The notes: a model not told the origin generated them from the letters alone. Counted from the stretch's first letter, positions 7,591-16,453 are shown. The stretch is 64,000 bases of DNA from JBFJKD01 sp041600415 (GCA_041600415.1 JBFIKF010000001.1:124001-188000), one strand, 5' to 3'. A program made the numbers and translations.

Positions 7591-8208
7591 ATGAATGCTC
7601 CCCTGCCCTTTGCCCAAACCCATTTTCTGCTCAGCGCGGCAACCCTGCAACAGTGTCCGACGGACAGTGGCGCCGAAGTGGCGTTTGCCGGCCGCTCCAA
7701 TGCGGGTAAATCCAGCGCAATCAACGCGCTGACGCGACAGAGCAAACTGGCGCGCACCAGTAAAACGCCCGGGCGCACGCAACTTCTGAATTTTTTTGGC
7801 CTCACGCCCGGCACCCGTCTGGTGGATCTGCCTGGCTATGGGTACGCCAAAGTCCCCAGAGCAGTGAAAAGTCAGTGGGACAAGCAGCTGGAACAATACC
7901 TGCAAAACCGCGAGTCATTGCGCGGGCTGGTGCTGGTGATGGATGTGCGCCACCCACTGCAGGAGTACGACTGGCACATGATCGAGTGGTCGGTAAACAG
8001 CCAGTTGCCCGTCCATTTGCTGATGACCAAGGCCGACAAACTCAACCAGGGTCCCGCTAAAAATGCACTGTTGGCGGTGCGTCGGGCCCTCGACAGGGAG
8101 GGTCTGGAGGGGTTGGTGACGGTACAGCTTTTTTCGGCGTTAAAAAAGACCGGGCTACAGGAGCTGGAAGGCGCACTGGCCCGCTGGCTGGCGGCTAGCG
8201 AGGCTTAG
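7591..8208 (+). CDS. engB: Ribosome biogenesis GTPase EngB (YihA/YsxC)
   Basis: A 205-residue GTPase of the TrmE-Era-EngA-YihA-Septin class, needed for 50S subunit assembly. G1 is GRSNAGKS (34-41), G3 is DLPG (79-82) and G4 is TKAD (146-149). A TATACT hexamer shortly before the ATG may be a -10 element, which would leave a very short leader. The gene is divergent from cytochrome c4 and faces polA across an intergenic region that holds a probable sRNA, the order known from Pseudomonas and enterics. Confidence 0.95.
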   Translation: MNAPLPFAQTHFLLSAATLQQCPTDSGAEVAFAGRSNAGKSSAINALTRQSKLARTSKTPGRTQLLNFFGLTPGTRLVDLPGYGYAKVPRAVKSQWDKQLEQYLQNRESLRGLVLVMDVRHPLQEYDWHMIEWSVNSQLPVHLLMTKADKLNQGPAKNALLAVRRALDREGLEGLVTVQLFSALKKTGLQELEGALARWLAASEA

Positions 8209-8260
8209 CCACCCACATTTGGGTCCGGTCCGCAATGCTGGTAAAAGAAAGATAGCAGGC

Positions 8261-8288
8261 AAAAAAAACCGGCACACGAGGTGCCGGC
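8261..8288 (-). terminator. Intrinsic terminator of the probable sRNA
   Basis: Read leftward, CCGGCAC (8287-8281) and GTGCCGG (8275-8269) pair around a 5-base loop, followed by eight T (8268-8261). An uninterrupted T tract of this length is also the type of tail that Hfq binds. Confidence 0.9.
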
Positions 8289-8358
8289 AAGGTGTTCGGC
8301 CGGGATTAAACCTAGAGGGGGAGGTGCACCCGGCCACGCTCACAACACTAAGAGATAG
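8261..8358 (-). ncRNA. Probable small regulatory RNA in Spot 42/ErsA position
   Basis: About 98 nt on the reverse strand. A 7-bp perfect stem GGCCGGG/CCCGGCC (8329-8335 with 8298-8304) presents a 24-base loop containing the C-rich stretch ACCTCCCCCTCT, able to pair with Shine-Dalgarno sequences. The 3' end is an intrinsic terminator with stem GCCGGCAC/GTGCCGG and eight U. A promoter lies just upstream at 8365-8391. It is read in the same direction as polA, in the polA-engB gap where enterics encode Spot 42 and Pseudomonas encodes ErsA. No open reading frame explains the structure. The exact 5' end is estimated from the promoter. Confidence 0.75.
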
Positions 8359-8364
8359 CGTTTC

Positions 8365-8391
8365 ATAGACCGGGCTGTTTGGGTAAAGTTC
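8365..8391 (-). promoter_or_regulatory. Sigma-E/AlgU-type promoter for the sRNA
   Basis: On the reverse strand GAACTT (8391-8386) is followed after exactly 16 bp by TCTAT (8369-8365). This fits the extracytoplasmic stress sigma consensus GAACTT-N16-17-TCTGA with a deviation only in the last two bases. ErsA of Pseudomonas is reported to be driven by AlgU, so both position and promoter type agree. Confidence 0.65.
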
Positions 8392-8505
8392 AAAATCCAG
8401 GAAAATTTTTTCGCGCGCCGGTTTTACCCCGTTCTTTACCCTTTGCTTACCCCGTACAGCGGGTCATTCACGGGCCGCAAAACCAGCCATAGCAAGCGGT
8501 CGGGC

Positions 8506-8537
8506 AAAAAAAACCCTGACCAAAGTGGCCAGGGTTT
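8506..8537 (-). terminator. Intrinsic terminator of polA
   Basis: Read leftward, a stem of AAACCCTGGCCA against TGGTCAGGGTTT (one mismatch, 3-base loop) ends in a run of eight T (8513-8506). It lies 165 bp beyond the polA stop and separates polA transcripts from the sRNA unit. Confidence 0.88.
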
Positions 8538-8701
8538 GCTTTACTGTTGCTTGGAGAACAAGCCGCATAACATTTAGGGGAAAAAGTAGCAATCATGGAT
8601 TGCACAGTATTAGACGGCCTGAACGACAAAAGTTCCGAAGCTGGACGAAAAAAAACATTAAATTAGCAAATTATTTATAACCTATTGTTTATCAAAAACT
8701 T

Positions 8702-11434
8702 TTAATGGGCTTCATCCCAGTTTTTGCCGACCCCTATATCCACCACCAGAGGTACGTCCAGCTCCGCGGCGGCTGACATATGTTCGCGTAGACCATCGCA
8801 GATGGCCGTCAATTCGGGATCCGGCACTTCCAGCACCAGCTCATCGTGCACCTGCATAATGATGCGCGCCTGGGATTCGGTTTCTATTAGCCAGGAGTCC
8901 ACGGCCAGCATCGCGCGCTTGATGATATCCGCCGCCGTGCCCTGCATGGGAGCGTTGATGGCCGTGCGTTCCGCCGCCTGCCGGAGCGAGCCATTGCGAG
9001 CCTTTATATCCGGCAGATATAACCGCCGACCGAACAGGGTCTCGATATAGCCCTGCGCCGCCGCCTTCTCGCGGGTGGTATCCATGTACTGCTTCACCCC
9101 GGGATAACGACTGAAATACAGGTCGATATACTCCTGGGCCTGGTGGCGACCGATATTCAACTGGCGCGCAAGCCCAAAGGCCGACATGCCATAAATCAGT
9201 CCAAAATTGATGGCCTTGGCGCTGCGTCGTTGCTCGCCGGTGACCTTTTCCAGCGGTTCGCCAAACACTTCCGCCGCCGTTGCCTGGTGAATATCCAGAC
9301 CTTGCGCGAATGCTTTCAACAAACTTTTATCGCCGGACAGATGGGCCATGATCCGCAGCTCGATCTGCGAATAATCCGCCGCCACGATGCTATTGCCCGG
9401 CTCGGCGATAAAGGCCTGGCGAATGCGTCGCCCCTCGGCGGTGCGCACCGGAATGTTCTGCAAATTCGGGTCTGAGGACGACAGGCGACCGGTGGCGGTG
9501 ACCGCCTGATGATAGGAGGTGTGGACGCGCCGGGTGTCCGGGTCGATCATCAGTGGCAGTTTGTCGGTGTAGGTGGATTTGAGCTTGCTCAGGCTGCGGT
9601 GTTCCAGCAGCAACTTCGGCAACGGATAGTCGAGCGCCAACTCCTGCAAAACGTCTTCCGCAGTGGACGGCGCGCCCTTGGGCGTTTTCTTGATAACCGG
9701 CAGTTTTAACTGGGTAAACAGTATCTCGCCCAGTTGTTTTGGGGACGCCAGATTAAATGGCTGCCCGGCCAAGTCATAGGCTTCTTTTTCCAGGGTGTTG
9801 AGCCGTTCACCCAGTTCGGCGCTTTGCCGTGCTAACAATTTGGCGTCCACCAGCGCCCCGTTGCGTTCGATACGCGACAACACGGGCACCAGGGGTATTT
9901 CGATGGCCTCAAACACTGTTTGCAGCCCCTTTTGCTCGGCCAGCTTTGGCCACAGGCACTGGTGCAGGCGCAGGGTGATGTCGGCGTCTTCAGCGGCGTA
10001 GGGAGCGGCTTCTTCCAGACGAATTTGATTAAACGTCAGTTGATTTGCGCCCTTGCCAGCTATGTCCTTAAAAAGAATGGTTTTTTCCCCAAGATATTTA
10101 GTCGCCAGGGTATCCATATCGTGGCGGCTGCCGGTCGCATCGAGCACGTAGGATTCGAGCATGGTGTCGAACTGGATGCCGCGCAGGTGAATCCCCGCCC
10201 GCGCCAGAACGCTCATATCGTATTTGAGATTCTGCCCCAGCTTGGCCTTGCCGGGGTTTTCCAACAGCGGCTTGAGCTTGTCCAGCACCAGCGCCCGCTC
10301 CAACTGCTGAGGCGCGCCAAGGTAGTCATGGCCAAAGGGTACATAGGCGGCCGCAAACGGGGTGACGGCAAACGACACCCCCACCAGATCCGCCTGCATA
10401 TAATCCAGTCCGGTGGTTTCCGTATCGAAGGCGAAGACATCCGCTGCCTCCAGCCGGGCCAGCCACTGATCCAGTTCAGCGACGGTCAGTACACAGTCGT
10501 AGTGCTTGTCCGCACTCGGTGCAGTGGGTGTTTCAAGGACACCCCCGTTAGCAGCGCTGAGTTCCTCACTCCAGCCCCTGAATTCCAGTTCTGTAAATAA
10601 CGCGAGCAACTGTTGCGGGTCCGGTGTGCCACCATGCAACTCGTCCACAGAAATTTTGAGGGGCACGTCCCGTTTGATGGTCGCCAGCAATCGGGACATT
10701 AACGCCTGTTGGCGATGCTCCGTGAATTTCTCCGGCAGGGTTTTGGCCCCCCGCACAGTAAGATCCCGCAGTTTTTCCAGGTCGTTATAGACCGTGTCGA
10801 TATCCCCAAGCCCCTGCAGAATGGCCAGTGCCGTTTTTTCACCAATGCCGGGAACGCCGGGAATATTGTCGCTTTTGTCGCCCATCAGGGCGAGAAAATC
10901 GACGATCAGCTCGGGCGGTACACCAAACTTTTCCTCCACGCCGGCGGCATTTAAAACCGTATCGGTCATGGTGTTAACCAGGGTGATATGGCCGTTGACC
11001 AACTGCGCCATATCTTTGTCACCGGTGGAAATTACCACGGGCTGGCCCCCGTTTGCGGCCTGCTCGGCGAGGGTGCCGATAACATCGTCAGCTTCGACCC
11101 CTTCTTCGATCAATAGCGGCAGGCCCATGGCGCGCACGATGGCGTGGATCGGCTCGATCTGTAGCCGTAAATCATCCGGCATGGGCGGGCGATGGGATTT
11201 GTATTGTTCGAAGATATCATCGCGAAACGTGCGGCCTTTTGCATCGAACACCACCACAACTGTGCTTTCTGGGTAGTCTTTTTGCAATCGGCGTAGCATC
11301 GAAATAACGCCTTTTACTGCACCGGTTGGCCGACCTTTTGAGTTGGTCAACGGCGGCAGGGCATGAAACGCCCGATACAAGTAGGAGGAGCCGTCGACAA
11401 GTACAAGCGGCGGTACACTGGAGGGTGCATTCAT
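8702..11434 (-). CDS. polA: DNA polymerase I
   Basis: A complete 910-residue enzyme for repair synthesis and Okazaki-fragment processing. The N-terminal 5' nuclease domain spans roughly residues 1-290 (acidic cluster EADDVIG at 114-120, GDKSDNIPGVPGIG at 185-198). The 3'-5' exonuclease domain has an intact site (FDTETTGLDY at 336-345), so proofreading should be active. The C-terminal polymerase has motif A (DYSQIELR, about 695) and motif C (VHDELVLEV, about 870). It is transcribed toward engB and ends in its own terminator; it is divergent from thrB. Confidence 0.98.
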   Translation of the reverse strand: MNAPSSVPPLVLVDGSSYLYRAFHALPPLTNSKGRPTGAVKGVISMLRRLQKDYPESTVVVVFDAKGRTFRDDIFEQYKSHRPPMPDDLRLQIEPIHAIVRAMGLPLLIEEGVEADDVIGTLAEQAANGGQPVVISTGDKDMAQLVNGHITLVNTMTDTVLNAAGVEEKFGVPPELIVDFLALMGDKSDNIPGVPGIGEKTALAILQGLGDIDTVYNDLEKLRDLTVRGAKTLPEKFTEHRQQALMSRLLATIKRDVPLKISVDELHGGTPDPQQLLALFTELEFRGWSEELSAANGGVLETPTAPSADKHYDCVLTVAELDQWLARLEAADVFAFDTETTGLDYMQADLVGVSFAVTPFAAAYVPFGHDYLGAPQQLERALVLDKLKPLLENPGKAKLGQNLKYDMSVLARAGIHLRGIQFDTMLESYVLDATGSRHDMDTLATKYLGEKTILFKDIAGKGANQLTFNQIRLEEAAPYAAEDADITLRLHQCLWPKLAEQKGLQTVFEAIEIPLVPVLSRIERNGALVDAKLLARQSAELGERLNTLEKEAYDLAGQPFNLASPKQLGEILFTQLKLPVIKKTPKGAPSTAEDVLQELALDYPLPKLLLEHRSLSKLKSTYTDKLPLMIDPDTRRVHTSYHQAVTATGRLSSSDPNLQNIPVRTAEGRRIRQAFIAEPGNSIVAADYSQIELRIMAHLSGDKSLLKAFAQGLDIHQATAAEVFGEPLEKVTGEQRRSAKAINFGLIYGMSAFGLARQLNIGRHQAQEYIDLYFSRYPGVKQYMDTTREKAAAQGYIETLFGRRLYLPDIKARNGSLRQAAERTAINAPMQGTAADIIKRAMLAVDSWLIETESQARIIMQVHDELVLEVPDPELTAICDGLREHMSAAAELDVPLVVDIGVGKNWDEAH

Positions 11435-11534
11435 GACAAATAACCGGCGGAGAAGGCGCTAGGATACACCATGTCCAGTGGTGGTTTAACTTCCGCTGAT
11501 TCGAGAGTAGTCTCGGCGGTTATTCCCTCTGACA

Positions 11535-12536
11535 ATGTCTTCCCCTATGGCCGTTTATACTCCCCTGACCGCGACCGAAATAAAGACGCTGCTCGATAAA
11601 TTTGCTATCGGCGAACTGCTGACCTTTGCGCCGATTGATGCGGGTGTCAAAAACTCTTCCTTTTTTGTCACCACCACCGGTACAGACAATTTGCGACACG
11701 ACTGGGTGTTGTCGGTGCTCGAAGAAAGCGATACCCGACAAATTGCCTTTACGATCGGCTTAACCACACTTCTACACAATGCTGGCCTGCCAGTACCGTG
11801 CCCGATAGCCGACAAAACGGGCGAGCCGCTGCACATGATTGCCCGTAAACCCGCACTACTGTTCCCCAGGGCCATCGGGAGTCACCCCCTGATACCGGAC
11901 ATCCCACAATGCGCGGCGATTGGAGATTTTCTGGGGCGCATGCATGGGGTTTCAGCCCAACTCACAGGGGACGGACAGGCGCCCACCGCTACGCCAACTT
12001 TGCTCGCGACAGTGCCCCTGGCGCTGCAACAGACTGGGTTGTGTAATAGCCTGTCGGCGGCAGACCATGCCCTGCTACAAACACAGGTTGACTGCAGTAA
12101 ACGTCTTTCCGCTGCGAGCGGCGATCTCCCGAGCGGCGCTATTCACGCTGATTTATTCCGCGATAACACCTTTTTTGAGGGCTCGAAACTGACGGCGGTC
12201 ATAGATTTTCACAGCGCCCGTACGGACTGGCTACTGTGGGACGTCGCGATTGCATTGAACGACTGGTGTTGTGAAGAGCGGGGCATTATTGATGTCGAGC
12301 GCTGCGCGGCTCTGTTACAAGCCTATGGCCGGCAACGCCCGTTCGTCCCGGTGGAATACCTGATGTGGCCCGACGTGCTTGGTTATAGCGCCTGTCTGTT
12401 CTGGGTGTCGCGCCTGGTAGCGCAGCTGCGCCCCGCTGATAACGGGGTACTCGCTCAGCAAAAAGATCCCGAGGAATACCGCCTCAAGTTGCTGCAACGA
12501 ATGACCTTTGTGCCAGCGTTACCGCAGCCCACCTAA
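11535..12536 (+). CDS. thrB: Homoserine kinase (APH-fold, ThrB type II)
   Basis: A 333-residue phosphotransferase making O-phosphohomoserine in threonine synthesis. It belongs to the aminoglycoside-phosphotransferase fold used by Pseudomonas, not the GHMP fold of E. coli. The catalytic loop is HADLFRDNTFF, followed by the metal-binding VIDFHSARTDWLLWD segment. Family members begin M-x-V-[YF]-TPL, so translation may start at the ATG at 11547 (MAVYTPL) rather than 11535; neither has a clear ribosome site. Its TAA overlaps the stop of convergent znuA within 4 bp. The neighbourhood polA-thrB-znuA matches Pseudomonas. Confidence 0.93.
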   Translation: MSSPMAVYTPLTATEIKTLLDKFAIGELLTFAPIDAGVKNSSFFVTTTGTDNLRHDWVLSVLEESDTRQIAFTIGLTTLLHNAGLPVPCPIADKTGEPLHMIARKPALLFPRAIGSHPLIPDIPQCAAIGDFLGRMHGVSAQLTGDGQAPTATPTLLATVPLALQQTGLCNSLSAADHALLQTQVDCSKRLSAASGDLPSGAIHADLFRDNTFFEGSKLTAVIDFHSARTDWLLWDVAIALNDWCCEERGIIDVERCAALLQAYGRQRPFVPVEYLMWPDVLGYSACLFWVSRLVAQLRPADNGVLAQQKDPEEYRLKLLQRMTFVPALPQPT

Positions 12537-13399
12537 TCTTCGGCGGGTTTAAGACAGTCAGCGAGTTGGGCACCGATAGCGCGCATAAACTCTGCATAAC
12601 GCCCCGTCGTGCTTTCTGGGAGACTCTGGTCGGACGCGACACCACCCAGGGGATCGATCACCACGACCTTCGCACCTAGGCGCTCTGCCACACGCCGCAC
12701 CCGATCCGAACGATGGCGAGGCTCCGCCACCACACAGCGCACATTTTCCAGCGCGAGCAAGTACTGCAGTTCGCGGGCCCCGGCGGGCAGGCCACTGGCG
12801 CCACGCAACGCCCCTGCCTGATACAGGCCAAAATAGTCGACAAAATGGCCGAAAGCGTCGTGATCTACCAATAACGCGTTAGTAGTTAAGTCCTTTAGTC
12901 CAGCGCGAATATCATCGGCGGCGGTGTACTGCGCGGCTTCAAAGGCGCGCAAATTGTCATTTAATTGCGCCACGTCCTCAGGTAATTGCACACTTAACCA
13001 TGCGCTGATGGCCCGCGCGATGGCCACGGCATTATCTGGATTTAACCACAGGTGATAATCCCCCCGTTGGGTGTCCGCGGATGGCCACACGATGGCGGGT
13101 AATTGTGCTGCGGTAATAACCGTCTCCGATGTGCGGGTCAGCAGACTGCTGGCCAGAAAATGTTCCAGTCCGGGGCCAACCCACACCACCAGGTCCGCCT
13201 GGTCCAGCAGTTGGCGATCGGAAACTCTCAGGGAGTAATGGTGCTCGGTATCGGTATCGGGAAGCATCTGGCGAACATTTGCGACGCTCCCTGCTATCTC
13301 CTCGGCAATCAGGGTTAACGGCCGAATCGTGGTCACGACCAGCGGTTTCCCCCAGGCTGGAGCCGACACCATCAGTAACAATAAGACTAGGGCACGCAT
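12533..13399 (-). CDS. znuA: Zinc ABC transporter substrate-binding protein ZnuA
   Basis: A 288-residue periplasmic metal-binding protein that delivers zinc to ZnuBC. The start at 13399 gives a short signal peptide (residues 1-17, ending APAWG) and has AAGGTGGA upstream; an in-frame ATG at 13456 would bury it. Likely metal ligands include His in DTEHHYSL (53/54), His in VDHDAFGH, and acidic residues in AEPRHRSDR and IDPLGG. The long His-rich loop of E. coli ZnuA is lacking. It is divergent from zur-znuC-znuB, with candidate Zur boxes between them. Confidence 0.92.
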   Translation of the reverse strand: MRALVLLLLMVSAPAWGKPLVVTTIRPLTLIAEEIAGSVANVRQMLPDTDTEHHYSLRVSDRQLLDQADLVVWVGPGLEHFLASSLLTRTSETVITAAQLPAIVWPSADTQRGDYHLWLNPDNAVAIARAISAWLSVQLPEDVAQLNDNLRAFEAAQYTAADDIRAGLKDLTTNALLVDHDAFGHFVDYFGLYQAGALRGASGLPAGARELQYLLALENVRCVVAEPRHRSDRVRRVAERLGAKVVVIDPLGGVASDQSLPESTTGRYAEFMRAIGAQLADCLKPAED

Positions 13400-13467
13400 A
13401 CGGAAGATCCACCTTGCTATCAAGCAGGCGCACAAGATTTGCACCTGATCATTCATTACCCATTTAT

Positions 13468-13480
13468 GTTATGTTATAAC
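13468..13480. promoter_or_regulatory. Candidate Zur box 1
   Basis: GTTATGTTATAAC has perfect GTTAT/ATAAC arms and lies 69 bp upstream of the znuA start, in the znuA-zur divergent region. It fits the GTTATANTATAAC form of gammaproteobacterial Zur operators apart from the centre. It would repress znuA when zinc is plentiful. Confidence 0.7.
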
Positions 13481-13559
13481 ATTCTAAAATTACAGATCAC
13501 AAGGCTCTCTCTGTTTTCGCTGGCATCGCCGTGCTACTACTTGGAGCCGTGGAAATATT

Positions 13560-13572
13560 GTTATATTATCAC
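13560..13572. promoter_or_regulatory. Candidate Zur box 2
   Basis: GTTATATTATCAC differs by one base from GTTATANTATAAC and ends 26 bp before the zur ATG. It suggests that zur and the downstream znuCB genes are autoregulated, separately from znuA. Confidence 0.62.
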
Positions 13573-13598
13573 ACTCACCTCCTGCCGGTTGTAAACAA

Positions 13599-14102
13599 GT
13601 GATTACCAACTCCAAAGTCGCATACCACGATCACGATCACGCCCGTTGCGAGCACGCGGCCATGGCCCAGGCCCGCAATGTCTGTCGCGCCCGCGGCGCA
13701 CGACTAACTCCGTCCCGGGAGGCGGTGTTGCAGTTAATCTGGCAAAACCACAAACCGATCGGCGCCTACGCCCTGATCGAACAGCTCGCCAAACTGAATG
13801 GCAAACGGGTGTTGCCGCCAACCGTCTATCGGGCCATTGATTTTCTGCTGGGGTTGGGCCTGATTCATCGCATTGCCTCGCTTAACAGTTTTATCGGTTG
13901 TCCGTTTCCCGACAGCGCCCACAGCGATCTCTTTCTGGTGTGCCGGGCCTGCGGCAGTGCGGCCGAGTGCAGCGCCGAGGGGATCAATAGCGCCATTGCA
14001 GCCACCGCCGCCCGCGCAGGGTTCACCGCCGAATCCCAGTCAGTTGAAATTCTGGGGCTGTGTCCTCAGTGCAACCTCCAAGCTGCGGAATCCACCGAAT
14101 GA
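13599..14102 (+). CDS. zur: Zinc uptake regulator Zur (Fur family)
   Basis: A 167-residue zinc-dependent repressor. The winged-helix half contains LTPSREAVLQLIWQ and PTVYRAIDFLL (about 36-84). Two CxxC pairs (Cys115/Cys118 and Cys155/Cys158) form the structural zinc site, and HSDLFLVCRACG is the dimerisation region. The N-terminal HDHDH stretch (10-14) may add metal binding. It starts the operon zur-znuC-znuB: its TGA overlaps the znuC ATG (ATGA), implying translational coupling. Confidence 0.93.
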   Translation: MITNSKVAYHDHDHARCEHAAMAQARNVCRARGARLTPSREAVLQLIWQNHKPIGAYALIEQLAKLNGKRVLPPTVYRAIDFLLGLGLIHRIASLNSFIGCPFPDSAHSDLFLVCRACGSAAECSAEGINSAIAATAARAGFTAESQSVEILGLCPQCNLQAAESTE

Positions 14103-14863
14103 CCCCTCAACCTAAGCCACTATTGACGTTGCGTGGCATTGAAAAGCGCTATCGCAACAAGACGGTTCTGCGCCACGTCGATCTGACGCTGGCCGCCGGA
14201 CAGATTCTGACGCTGATCGGACCCAACGGTGCCGGTAAAACCACCCTGGTTAAAATTGTGCTGGGTTTGCTGGCCCCGGATGCCGGCACGGTGTCGCGCG
14301 CGGCGCGGCTACGTATCGGCTATATGCCACAAAAACTGGCCCTCGACGCAACCATTCCCCTTAGCGTAGGTCGCTTTCTACAACTGGCCGAACCCGATAT
14401 CAGTTTATGCCGCGCGTCCCTGGAGGAAACCGGCATACTGCATTTGATCGACCACCCGGTGCAGGGATTATCTGGCGGCGAAACCCAACGTATGCTGCTG
14501 GCGCGCGCCCTGCTGCGCAAACCCGACCTGCTGGTACTGGACGAGCCGGTACAGGGCGTAGATGTTGCCGGGCAGGAAGCCCTGTACCTGTTAATTAATC
14601 GGATTCGTCATCGCTTGAATTGCGCCATTCTCATGGTTTCCCACGATCTTCATCTGGTAATGGCCGCCACCGACGAGGTGATTTGCCTGAACGGCCACAT
14701 CTGCTGCCACGGCAGTCCCGAGCACGTGTCCAACGACCCGGCATTTGTCGAATTATTTGGTAGCCGCACCGCGTTGTACACCCACCATCACGACCACCAT
14801 CACGATCTGGATACTACCATCGTCGAAGAACCCAACCCTGTTGTGGAGCGCACCAATGCCTGA
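14099..14863 (+). CDS. znuC: Zinc ABC transporter ATPase ZnuC
   Basis: A 254-residue ATP-binding subunit of the zinc importer. Walker A is GPNGAGKTT (41-49), the signature is LSGGETQR (124-131), Walker B is LLVLDEP (144-150) and the switch histidine is His182. The C-terminus carries a cluster of six His with Asp (229-235), a likely zinc-sensing or buffering tail. The ATG at 14099 overlaps the zur stop; an upstream in-frame ATG at 14060 lies inside zur and was not used. Confidence 0.95.
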   Translation: MTPQPKPLLTLRGIEKRYRNKTVLRHVDLTLAAGQILTLIGPNGAGKTTLVKIVLGLLAPDAGTVSRAARLRIGYMPQKLALDATIPLSVGRFLQLAEPDISLCRASLEETGILHLIDHPVQGLSGGETQRMLLARALLRKPDLLVLDEPVQGVDVAGQEALYLLINRIRHRLNCAILMVSHDLHLVMAATDEVICLNGHICCHGSPEHVSNDPAFVELFGSRTALYTHHHDHHHDLDTTIVEEPNPVVERTNA

Positions 14864-15650
14864 ATTTTTAGTCCTGGCACTACTCGCCGGGCTCGGTGTA
14901 TCCGTGGTAACCGGGCCGCTGGGCGCCTTTGTGGTATGGCGTCGGATGGCCTATTTTGGCGACACTCTGGCACACGGCGCGCTGTTGGGCGTGGCGCTAA
15001 GTATGTGGTTTGCCATAGATCCGACCCTCGCGGTGGCTCTGGTGTGTATTGCACTCGCGCTGCTGCTGACTGCCTTGCAGCAGCAACGGCTGCTATCCAC
15101 CGATACGACCCTGGGCATATTGGCGCATAGTGCCCTGGCCCTCGGCCTGGTCGCGATTACGCTAATCCCCGGCGCACGGGCGGATATGGAAGGCCTGTTG
15201 TTCGGGGATATTCTGGCGGTGACCCCCACTGAAGTCATTACCATCTGGCTAACGGCGTGCGTAGTTGCGGCCCTGTTATGGAAGTTATGGCGGCCACTGC
15301 TGGCAATAACCGTACATCTGGACCTGGCTCAGGTGGAAGGTGTGGCGGTGACCAGAGTGACGCTGGCGCTCAAACTCATGTTGGCCCTGGTGGTCGCGGT
15401 GGCTATAAAAGTGGTGGGGGTATTGTTAATTACTGCACTGCTAATTATTCCCGCGGCGGCGGCTCGCAGCATGGCTCGTAATCCAGAAAGTATGGTGATG
15501 ATGGCCAGCGCCATCGGCGCCGCAGCGGTCACCGCCGGGCTCGCGGCCGCCTGGTTCTGGAACACGCCCGCCGGTCCAGCAATCGTTTTATCAGCGACGC
15601 TGTTCTTTGTGCTATCACTGCTGCGCCCGTCCGCCCGCCAGCGCTCCTGA
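14856..15650 (+). CDS. znuB: Zinc ABC transporter permease ZnuB
   Basis: A 264-residue inner-membrane permease of the ABC-3 family with about eight hydrophobic helices. The N-terminal MPEFLVLALLAGLGVSVVTG and the GDTLAHGALLG motif are typical of ZnuB. The start at 14856 overlaps the end of znuC by 8 bp; a longer reading from 14745 would overlap znuC by more than 100 bp and lacks support. It is the last gene of the operon. The following 137 bp show no terminator that I can identify. Confidence 0.94.
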   Translation: MPEFLVLALLAGLGVSVVTGPLGAFVVWRRMAYFGDTLAHGALLGVALSMWFAIDPTLAVALVCIALALLLTALQQQRLLSTDTTLGILAHSALALGLVAITLIPGARADMEGLLFGDILAVTPTEVITIWLTACVVAALLWKLWRPLLAITVHLDLAQVEGVAVTRVTLALKLMLALVVAVAIKVVGVLLITALLIIPAAAARSMARNPESMVMMASAIGAAAVTAGLAAAWFWNTPAGPAIVLSATLFFVLSLLRPSARQRS

Positions 15651-15787
15651 TCGGGTAAAACTGCGGCCAAACCGGATTACTGGCGCATCGGTTCCAGTTG
15701 GCTAGCCACCGACGACCAACAGACGCTCGCCTGACTGGGGTTTATCGCACGATCACGTCCGCTCGGTCGCTATCTGCCACCGCGCGC

Positions 15788-16453
15788 TCAGGGATAGGTG
15801 GCTCGTAGCGAGCGCCATGCGACCCGTAAATTGCCATGTTCGAACGGCGGTCGGAAATAGCCGTGCAGTTCACCTTTTGGATTAATTAATACCAGATCCC
15901 CGCTGTGGGGTATCTGGTAATCCTGCTCCGCCGGAGCCGTGGCGTCGTAGGCGATGTTCACCTCGGCGGCGAGCTTGAGTATAACGTAGGGATTTCCGGT
16001 GATGCCGATAAAATCCTGGTGGAACTCCGCCAGATATTCCTGCATGCGTCGGGGTGTATCGCGCTGCGCATCCACGGTTATCAGCACAACCTGTAAATCC
16101 TCCTGGTCCTCTGGCTTGAGCTCGCTGTACATTTTAGCCAGTGTCGACACGGTGGTTGGGCAAATGTCCGCGCAGTGGGTAAACCCAAAAAACAGGATGC
16201 TCCAGCGCCCGGTAAGCCGCTGCTTGCCGATTTCGTTGCCGAGCTGATCCAGTAGTGCGAAGTCACTGAACGGACGCGGCGTATCCAGAATCAGCGCCCC
16301 GTAATCCCGCAGCTGATATTGATTGAGAATACGCGGACTCGACAACTTGTTGACCAACGCACCAATGGTCAGGGTGCTGAATACCAGCACCCCGATTACG
16401 GTCAGGCGAATGTTGCGCTTTACGTTGTCCTGTTCCAATTCCGATTCCGCCAT
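15788..16453 (-). CDS. SCO1/SenC copper chaperone for cytochrome oxidase
   Basis: A 221-residue membrane-anchored thioredoxin-fold protein that helps load the CuA centre of cytochrome oxidase. One N-terminal transmembrane segment (about 14-34) is followed by the periplasmic domain with the copper ligands Cys94 and Cys98 (FTHCADICP) and His183 (PHSGDLV). Its ATG shares one base with the ctaB stop (TGATG), so it is translationally coupled at the end of the Surf1-ctaA-ctaB operon. Longer readings into ctaB are artefacts. Confidence 0.93.
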   Translation of the reverse strand: MAESELEQDNVKRNIRLTVIGVLVFSTLTIGALVNKLSSPRILNQYQLRDYGALILDTPRPFSDFALLDQLGNEIGKQRLTGRWSILFFGFTHCADICPTTVSTLAKMYSELKPEDQEDLQVVLITVDAQRDTPRRMQEYLAEFHQDFIGITGNPYVILKLAAEVNIAYDATAPAEQDYQIPHSGDLVLINPKGELHGYFRPPFEHGNLRVAWRSLRATYP

